NCBI GenBank assembly: GCA_033065855.1
Contig: JAVXUO010001974.1
Location: 1 to 64,000, forward strand
DNA: 64,000 bases
From: Escallonia rubra
Lineage: Eukaryota > Streptophyta > Magnoliopsida > Escalloniales > Escalloniaceae
Direction of reading: 5' to 3'
How positions within the stretch are numbered: position 1 is the stretch's first letter; every line of letters starts with the position of its first letter. Of this stretch, positions 58,301 to 64,000 are shown in pieces. The notes under the pieces were generated by a model. The model did not search any database and was not told the origin of the DNA. It saw only the letters and a list, made by a program, of their open reading frames with translations. The translations under genes and the position numbers were made by a program.

Positions 58301-59435
58301 AAAAATCATCTCCCAAACTTATCTCCTTAGAGAGGAAATTGGAGAAGATCACTTCTGCTGGAATGTTTGTAAGAATGGAAACTTCTCTATATCTAGTGCC
58401 TACACTTTAACCGTTGACAAACAACTTAACTCCAATGTTGGCACTAATTGGCGCTAGATTTGGAAACTTAAGATTCCTTTGAAAGTCAATCTGTTTATTT
58501 GGCTTATCTTCCATAAGAAATTTATGTCTAACAGCTTACTTGCCAATAGAAACATCACTCAAGATGGGAGCTGTGCTAGATGTAATCATTTGGATGAGAC
58601 TACTGAGCATATTATTAGACACTGTCCAAAAGCTAAAGAGCTGTGGAGAAAGATATTTGACAACAAACAGCTCAAAGAAGAAGAGAAACTCAACATGAAA
58701 GAGTGGCTAAAAATAAACCTTCAGACAAAAAAGAGTGTCAACTTTCTTGACATTCACTGGCCTCGTCTATTTGCTGCTACTCTTTGGCAAATTTGGAAGG
58801 ATAGAAACAAAGTTAGCATTGAGAAGGCTGTCACACAGCTGAATATTTCATGGAAAAACATACTTAATTTCGCTGAAGAATTGGAAAAGGCTTTCCAGAA
58901 AAAAGAGGAACACTTGAACAATACACCAAGACTCATATCTTGGTGCTTTCCCCTTACAGGTACTGTGAAGATCAATGTGGATGGAAGTGCCAGAACAAAC
59001 ATGCTGGGTGGTTTGGGAGGACTAATGCGTGACAACAATGGAGAATGGAAAGGGGGCTTCTATGGCCATATAGCTGTCATAAGTGCTATAGAAGCTGAAC
59101 TACAAGGCATTCTTTATGGAGCAAAGATGATCAAGCACATGAAATTGACAAACGCAATTATTGAGACTAACTCCCAAGCTGCTAAAGACCTTATTTTGGG
59201 AAACAAAAATCATTTTCATCCCCTGAGTAATATCATTAAAGATTGTTCTTATTTGATCAAGGACACTAGATCCTCTATTACCCATGTATATAGAGAAGGA
59301 AATAGATGTGCTGACTGTTTAGCTAAGTTGGGTGCTCAACAAGGGGAGCCTTTTGTGTACCTCATGCAACCACCGGAGGTGGTTCTCCCCTTGTTGACAG
59401 CTGATATCGCAGGTGTTCCCCATACTAGGGACTAA
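55337..59435 (+). pseudogene. LINE ORF2: endonuclease, reverse transcriptase, RNase H, broken
   Basis: About 1366 codons, normal for plant L1. The endonuclease runs from NILLWNCAGAG through GGDFND to SDHSAI with the main catalytic residues present. RT (56700-57830) has PAPDGINAKFY, FVPGRSTSDNAI, motif A KINLEKAFDRLSW (catalytic Asp replaced by Asn) and YVDD in FYVDDLLFF where plant L1 usually has FADD. zf-RVT has CARCNHLDETTEHIIRHCP. The C-terminal RNase H has NVDGSARTN and EAEL, but IETNSQ in place of the usual acidic ETDS, and ends HVYREGNRCADCLAKLGA. In-frame stops: TAG 55637, TGA 56751, TAG 57837, TAG 58080, TAA 58116, TAG 58455. A frameshift sits at the A8 run 56313-56320. It would nick target DNA and copy the RNA if intact; it is dead here. 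Confidence 0.92.
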
Positions 59436-59473
59436 GTTATAACTCTCTTTATCTATGTTATTTCAGTTGAACC

Positions 59474-59490
59474 AAAAAAAAACACACAAA
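59474..59490 (+). other. LINE poly(A) tail and candidate right target duplication
   Basis: Nine A (59474-59482) end the LINE. ACACACAAA follows and repeats the word at 52879-52887. A poly(A) end is the mark of target-primed reverse transcription. Confidence 0.6.
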
Positions 59491-59669
59491 ATGTGAGATG
59501 ACAGAGTTTTGGCGAAGTTTTGAATTTGATCGCGGAGGCCCAATGTGTTATTCTTCTCTACCCCAAGCCCTCTACTTATAGGAGAAGTGGTGGGCTTAAC
59601 TTTAGAAAACGCATGATTGGGCTTTGACTTTGTAAATAAAAATATTTTTATCACCCTAATTCAATATGA

Positions 59670-59678
59670 ATTAATTAA
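59670..59678. repeat. 9-bp target-site duplication, left
   Basis: ATTAATTAA is identical to 60517-60525. Nine bases is the usual length for Mutator-like elements. Confidence 0.8.
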
Positions 59679-60516
59679 GGCCTAATCCCAAAACTGTACC
59701 CTCAAGTTTACCCCCAGTACAGCTTTAGTACCCAAGTTTGAAGGTGTGCCAAAGAAGTACCCAACTTTGAAAAAGCGTACCAAATTAGTACTTCAACTGA
59801 CAGACGACGGATGCTGTTAAAAAGTTCAAGGGGTAGGACCGTCAATAACAGAAAAATAGATCTAAAAAACACGCCGATTTTCAAAGAAGTACCTAACTTT
59901 GAAAAAGCGTACCAAATCAGTAGATCAATTTTTTGTCTTCCTTAATTTAATCAAAACAAAAACAAAAAAATACATTAAAAATTGTTGAGAATTTTCTAAC
60001 AATTTTTCTCTTCCTTAATTTAATTCTTAAAAAAAACTCGTCTCTGTAGAAAAAAAAACTCTTCTCTCCCAAAAAAATCTTCTCTCTAAAAATCTCTCTA
60101 TACCCCATGAATATCAATCTACGGTGATCTCAGCCCCACCATTGTTTCTCTGCTCAACCTTGCATCAGGCTTTTCGAGTCCCATAGAACTCTCTCTCTTC
60201 TTCTTCATTCTTTCCAATTTTATTTGTAATTTCTTTATGTAACTTGCAGCTCATCTAGTCGATCAGGCAATGATACCACAACCTACACTTTTTCAAAGTT
60301 AGGTACTTCTTTGAAAATCGACGTGCTTTTTAGATCTATTTTTCTGTTATTGATGGTCCTACCCGTCGGACTTTTTAATGGCATTCGTCGTCCGTCAGTC
60401 AAGGTACTGATTTGGTACGCTTTTTTAAAGTTGGGTACTTCTTTAACACACCTTCAAACTTGGGTACTAAAGTTGTATTGGGAGTAAACTTGAAGGTACA
60501 GTTTTGGGATTAGGTC
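59679..60516. mobile_element. Long-TIR foldback element, MULE-like MITE
   Basis: The outer ends read GGCCTAATCCCAAAACTGTA and, as reverse complement of the right end, GACCTAATCCCAAAACTGTA. The inverted arms continue for about 240 bp each with high identity (for example ACAGAAAAATAGATCTAAAA in both). The centre (about 59935-60280) is unrelated AT-rich sequence. The element is 838 bp with a perfect 9-bp duplication and no coding capacity. Long TIRs with a 9-bp TSD point to a non-autonomous Mutator-like element. Confidence 0.85.
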
Positions 60517-60525
60517 ATTAATTAA
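60517..60525. repeat. 9-bp target-site duplication, right
   Basis: ATTAATTAA, as at 59670-59678. Confidence 0.8.
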
Positions 60526-61137
60526 AGAGCACTTAATTTCTTCTAGTCAAAGTTGACTTATTTGACTTTTATGGTAGTAAGCCGTAGGCTGGATCAAATA
60601 ATTTTATCTGGACTAGTTCTTCTGGCTTAAAATTTGATTTCAGTCCATCATTTTGTTTGACTCCGACTCAACACTTTGGTCCGTATTTTTCTCAATGTTG
60701 AATATTTAATAGTCAACGAAACTTTGCACCATTAATTACTAGTACGAATTTTCCATATCTACAATGTGATACTGTGATTTTGTATTTGGGCATTGAGCCG
60801 GTAATGCCTTTGGCTTTGAAAGTGTGTTTTTACTTATTTTCACTCCCTCATTTGCCGCTAAAAATAAATAATTATCAATAAATTGTATCTTTCATGACAA
60901 AGAAAGAGTAAATAAGTAAGTAAATAAAAAGTGATGATAACATTTCTCTTTTTCTAGATGTAGGCAAAAAATATCCAAAAAGTCTGATAATCAATTCAAT
61001 CCACTCCATTACAATGCTAAAAACTAAATGATGATGTCTACGGTCACCACCATAGGAAGAAACTATTTACAACGGTTCGAGTTGCTCTCAAGTTTCATGA
61101 TAACTTGATGTATGTCTAGGAGTTACTTAAAAATATT
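60526..61137. other. Unassigned AT-rich sequence
   Basis: No gene or repeat is recognised between the MULE-like element and the TRIM. Confidence 0.45.
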
Positions 61138-61280
61138 TATAACGACCCGATCCACGGCCTAACCACAGGACAATGCTTGCCTCAAAAGGGTTAGGTAAGT
61201 AGGTACTTATGAGTTCATATATAGGCAGTGTCTTAAAAGATCAATCACAAACTATGCCACATCCAATGTGGGATATCAAA
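61138..61280 (-). repeat. TRIM 3' LTR
   Basis: This is the left direct repeat, ending GGGATATCAAA, adjacent to a minus-strand purine-rich AAGGTGGAGAGA that may be the polypurine tract. Confidence 0.65.
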
Positions 61281-61500
61281 ATCTCTCCACCTTATGCCTT
61301 AGCGACTCGCTAAGGTTCGATCACACACAATCCATAATCTTCCTCTCTAGCCAATGTGGGATATATCGAGCTCACCCTTCGTTGCCCCAACTATCCTCTT
61401 AATGAGGAATATACCCGGGCTTGCCTTCCTTTTCCCCAACTATCGGCAACCCGACTGGATAGCCCAACCCGAGCTTTCAAGAGTTGACTCTAATATCATC

Positions 61501-61644
61501 TGTAACGACCGGATTCACGGTCCCACCACAAGGTAATGCCTCCCTCAAAAGGTCAGGGCTAACTAAGTAGGTACTTATGAATTCATGAACATGATCTTAT
61601 AAGGCCAATCACAAACTATCACACATCTTATGTGGGATATCACA
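61501..61644 (-). repeat. TRIM 5' LTR
   Basis: This is the right direct repeat, from TGTAACGACC to ATATCACA, next to the primer-binding-like site. Confidence 0.65.
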
Positions 61645-61869
61645 GTATTATACTTCGTAAGCAATTACCTATGTTAAGTGATTTTGCAAGGCACGTGGAG
61701 TAAGAAGAAAGGCCACATTAGTGTATATCACATTGGTTTAGTTTTTCAATTTCTTTTTTTTTTGGGTTAAAAGAAAAAAAAAAGGCCACGATAAATGAGG
61801 AAGGTACAATAAAAAATATCGACCAATTTGAGTTGGAATTAGTTTCGAGTTTTCTTAGTGCGGGATTTG

Positions 61870-62160
61870 GTCTGACCTCAATATTGCGGTAAATTTGATT
61901 TTGCCTCTTTAAGATTGCACAAATGTTCTAAATGGTCTTTCATCTTCAAAAAGTTTTTCGATGGTCCTTTAATGTTTCATCTTATCCACAAAGTGGTCTT
62001 TAGGCCATTAACTCTGTTGTGTTCGTGACTTAATTAGCACAAGCATTACCGTTGAGTCAATTCATGGTATGATTGAGGGGTAAATACAGTGAATCATCAT
62101 TATAAATCCAAAACATAATATTATTAAAATTTGACAAACAATTAAGCATATGGCGATTGA
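61870..62160. mobile_element. Half of a foldback element related to 35433-35945
   Basis: GCACAAATGTTCTAAATGGT, TCCACAAAGTGGTCTTTAGG and GAGTCAATTCATGGTATGAT match, in order, parts of the element at 35433-35945, and its reverse complement. Only one arm and part of the centre are seen here. Confidence 0.45.
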
Positions 62161-62223
62161 TGACTGAAAAGTTGTTATACTATATGTGGTTCTCTTATTT
62201 TGATTTATGATTTTCTTCTTACT

Positions 62224-63110
62224 TCAAAAGTAGTATTTTTCACTTTCAGTCCTGAGACAAACCAAACATAGAGGATAATGATGATTGACCCCCGTGAAAG
62301 GAGCGAATGGCATCAAGTACTTGTTGGTACGGTATGTGGTGTCGAAAGTCACGACATCCCCAAAATGCTTATATGCTAGCCCCGAACAACCGTCGACCCA
62401 AAAAATTGTACTAACTCGATACTCGTCGACAAGTTTATAATCGAAGGTAAACTGCGGGTCCTCCATCTGCATCCGTTTCAATAGGCTCATTGTGGATTAA
62501 GCATCATTGAGGTCATACGCGGCTCGTCTATGGGTTCGGACTGCGTTACGAACGTCTATCGTGTTAAAGTTTAAATTTTGAATTCCCCCAGCCTGTTCAG
62601 CAAGAACATTAATCATGTCGTGGGTCCTAGCCGCGCATTGTTCATTGTGTGAATCAGGCTCCTTGCGACCTTACCCATCTTCTTGTGTTGATGCATCTGA
62701 CTCACCTTAGAAGGGGTTACTAACAGGTGATTGTGTGCCAGTTCTAGGCTGGTAATAAGCCAATGATCTTGCTTGGGTTTATAGCTTACGAACATCTTGA
62801 CCTGACAATTTGTGCGCGCAAAGCAGTCCCGTCTTCTACACAAATATCATATTTCGTCATCACTGTCATCATTGCATACGTGTGTCTCATTTTGCTGTGG
62901 GTTTCTGCCCCTATGACACTCGTATAAGTGAGAGCATATCTTTTTTGTTACGTTACTTGTTCTTGTAGTCTTTATTCTAATGCCAAAACCAGCCCTCAAT
63001 GAATACGCTCGAAAACATTATTCAACTTCGTCCAATGTTTGAAACATTCGTCCTAGATACGGATCACTAGCATCTACGGAGGTGTTGGAGCTCGACACGA
63101 AATCAGACAT
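62224..63110 (-). pseudogene. FAR1/FRS-like (MULE transposase-derived) gene fragment, broken
   Basis: Minus-strand reading starts at ATG 63110 (MSDFVSSSNTSVD) and shows the FAR1 DNA-binding region: FQTLDEVE, a stop, then CFRAYSLRAGFGIRI, CRRRDCFARTNCQVKM and SLELAHNHLL. After a stop and frameshift near 62612 come IQNLNFNTIDVRNAVRTH, another stop, then the MULE transposase domain with MQMEDPQFTFDY, FGDVVTFDTTYRTNKYLMPF and GVNHHYPL. It ends at 62224, well short of a full FRS or MULE protein of about 600-800 residues; the rest of the DDE domain and the SWIM zinc finger are missing. It is either a host FRS pseudogene or a MULE transposase remnant; both share these domains. Confidence 0.85.
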
Positions 63111-63700
63111 TATGAAACAAGACCTATGTAGAAATAGACTACGCTTAACAATCAAATCGCATTTCTAACTGAAAATATTACCTCAAAATTACCGTGGCGA
63201 ATAGACCAATTTAAGATGACAAATATACCATATATATAATCTCAAAAGTTTCTCCAATTTAACAATTATTAATTTATTGAGCATAACAAACTAAAATTAC
63301 TAAGATAAATAGACAAATTCATCATGCCAAAATACAACAAACATATCTCAAAAAATTCGAATTTAAATAGGATAAATTTTTCGAAGTTAGCGAACCTTAC
63401 AAAAATGAATTTGTTTAAAGTTAACAAATTAATTTCTAGAACATCACAAATTGATGAATAGAGTAACAAATTTCTAAAACATCACAAAAAATCTATATTT
63501 TTTTGTCCCAAAAAAAAATTATACTTTATCAGTTAATCCATAAAGAAAACTTCACCATTCACAAACTTACCTTGCTTGAGTGAACCTTGAAGCAAGTGTT
63601 ACTCGAAGCTTGAACGGAGCTGAAAATGGAAGCAAGTGAGTCTGAAGGAGAAGAAAATTGTGCCGAAAGAGGTGGGAATGTTTTGATAAATAGGCAATAT
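63111..63700. other. AT-rich sequence upstream of the FAR1-like remnant
   Basis: No gene is seen. This would be the upstream region of the minus-strand FAR1-like remnant. 63590-63680 is purine-rich on the plus strand. Confidence 0.4.
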
Positions 63701-63930
63701 TGTCTGTGATACTGTATAGCGGACAACATTAAAGGTACAGAAATTCATGGAAGTATGTCAGTCGTATCAGGCAAAAAGTCGTCCGCTACACTGTGTAGCG
63801 GACGACTTTTTGACTGGCACATGTCAGGACAAAAAAGTTGTCTACCATACAGAGTAGCGGACGGAGGAGGGGGGCAATTTCATAAAAAATATCTTATGCT
63901 ACACTATGTAGAGGACGACTGAAAAAATTA
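63701..63930. repeat. Cluster of related palindromes
   Basis: The centre is a perfect 39-nt palindrome at 63773-63811: arm AAAAAGTCGTCCGCTACAC, one central base, and the reverse-complement arm. Decayed relatives flank it: ATACTGTATAGCGGACAAC at about 63710, GTTGTCTACCATACAGAGTA then GCGGACG at 63838-63864, and ATGCTACACTATGTAGAGGA near 63896. Such arrays occur as subterminal repeats of DNA transposons, and the FAR1-like remnant next door would fit, but the link is unproven. Confidence 0.75.
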
Positions 63931-64000
63931 AAAAAAAAAAAGATCTGGACCGTCTATCCATTCAGGAAGGACAGCCAGATCGCGCTATCAAAATCTCTTA

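Larger units (their letters stand above)
52888..59481 (+). mobile_element. L1-type LINE (non-LTR retrotransposon), inactivated
   Basis: Two consecutive plus-strand coding regions (ORF1 53329-54829, ORF2 55337-59435) and a terminal run of A (59474-59482) define a nearly full-length plant L1 element of about 6.6 kb. The 5' end is set only by a candidate 9-bp target duplication and is uncertain; a 5' leader of about 440 bp would be reasonable. Both frames are broken by stops and frameshifts. The ORF2 order is endonuclease, RT, zf-RVT, RNase H, which is the plant L1 layout with C-terminal RNase H. Confidence 0.88.
61138..61644 (-). mobile_element. TRIM (terminal-repeat retrotransposon in miniature)
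   Basis: Two direct repeats of about 141-144 bp (61138-61280 and 61501-61644) flank a 220-bp interior. The right repeat begins TGTAACGACC, and the left begins TATAACGACC through a single G-to-A change. They share AGGTACTTATGA and TGTGGGATATCA. Just inside the right repeat the minus strand reads GATGATATTAGAGTCAAC, like the initiator-Met primer site, so the element is minus-oriented. Flanks ATATT (61133-61137) and GTATT (61645-61649) may be a decayed 5-bp TSD. No protein is encoded; it would need proteins from another LTR element. Confidence 0.72.

Noticed and set aside
59879..60310. Poly-A and CT-rich centre of the MULE-like element as a possible gene
   Set aside because: No open frame of useful length; AT-rich filler between TIRs.

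Overview
The window reads as nuclear DNA of a flowering plant, probably a eudicot: AT-rich non-coding sequence, CT/GA/GT microsatellites, a class I plant GATA factor with a GT-AG intron, and decayed plant-type transposons (Ty3/gypsy chromovirus, Ty1/copia, plant L1-type LINE, TRIM, MITEs, MULE/FAR1). Gene density is very low. I find one host gene that may be functional, a two-exon GATA zinc-finger factor at 42933-48197 (262 aa as read). No tRNA, rRNA or CRISPR was found. Everything here was read by eye; no alignment or database search was run.

Layout. 1-1630: unassigned. 1631-1783: one copy of a tandem duplication; the second copy (1784-1837 plus 8625 onward) is split by a minus-strand, internally deleted Ty3/gypsy element (1838-8619, 5-bp TSD ACAAT). 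10121-18780: three tandem higher-order units of about 2.7-3.5 kb, each made of four diverged copies of one module in alternating orientation; this is the most unusual structure in the window. 19542-21714 (+) and 31958-34135 (-): two solo LTRs of one GC-rich family in opposite orientation, each with a perfect 5-bp TSD. Between them lie a 790-bp foldback MITE (21765-22554), microsatellites, GGT/ACC-rich tracts and a Ty1/copia pol remnant (28860-30430, minus). 35433-35945: another foldback MITE. 36961-37182: a very clean hairpin.

37880-51900: the GATA locus. The intact gene is flanked on both sides by decayed GATA copies (37880-39700 plus strand, 49850-51900 minus strand) that match each other as inverted arms, giving a palindromic locus about 14 kb wide. 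The copies carry several finger remnants in series, which suggests a multi-finger or tandemly duplicated ancestor.

52888-59481: a nearly full-length L1-type LINE (ORF1 with DUF4283-like region and CCHC knuckle; ORF2 with endonuclease, RT, zf-RVT and C-terminal RNase H), inactivated mostly by G-to-A changes. 59679-60516: a long-TIR MULE-like foldback with a perfect 9-bp TSD. 61138-61644: a TRIM of about 507 bp. 62224-63110: a broken FAR1/MULE-transposase gene on the minus strand. 63701-63930: a family of palindromes around a perfect 39-nt one.

The genes do not form a pathway. The GATA factor is the only candidate regulatory gene; the rest is a record of repeated insertion, tandem and inverted duplication, and decay.
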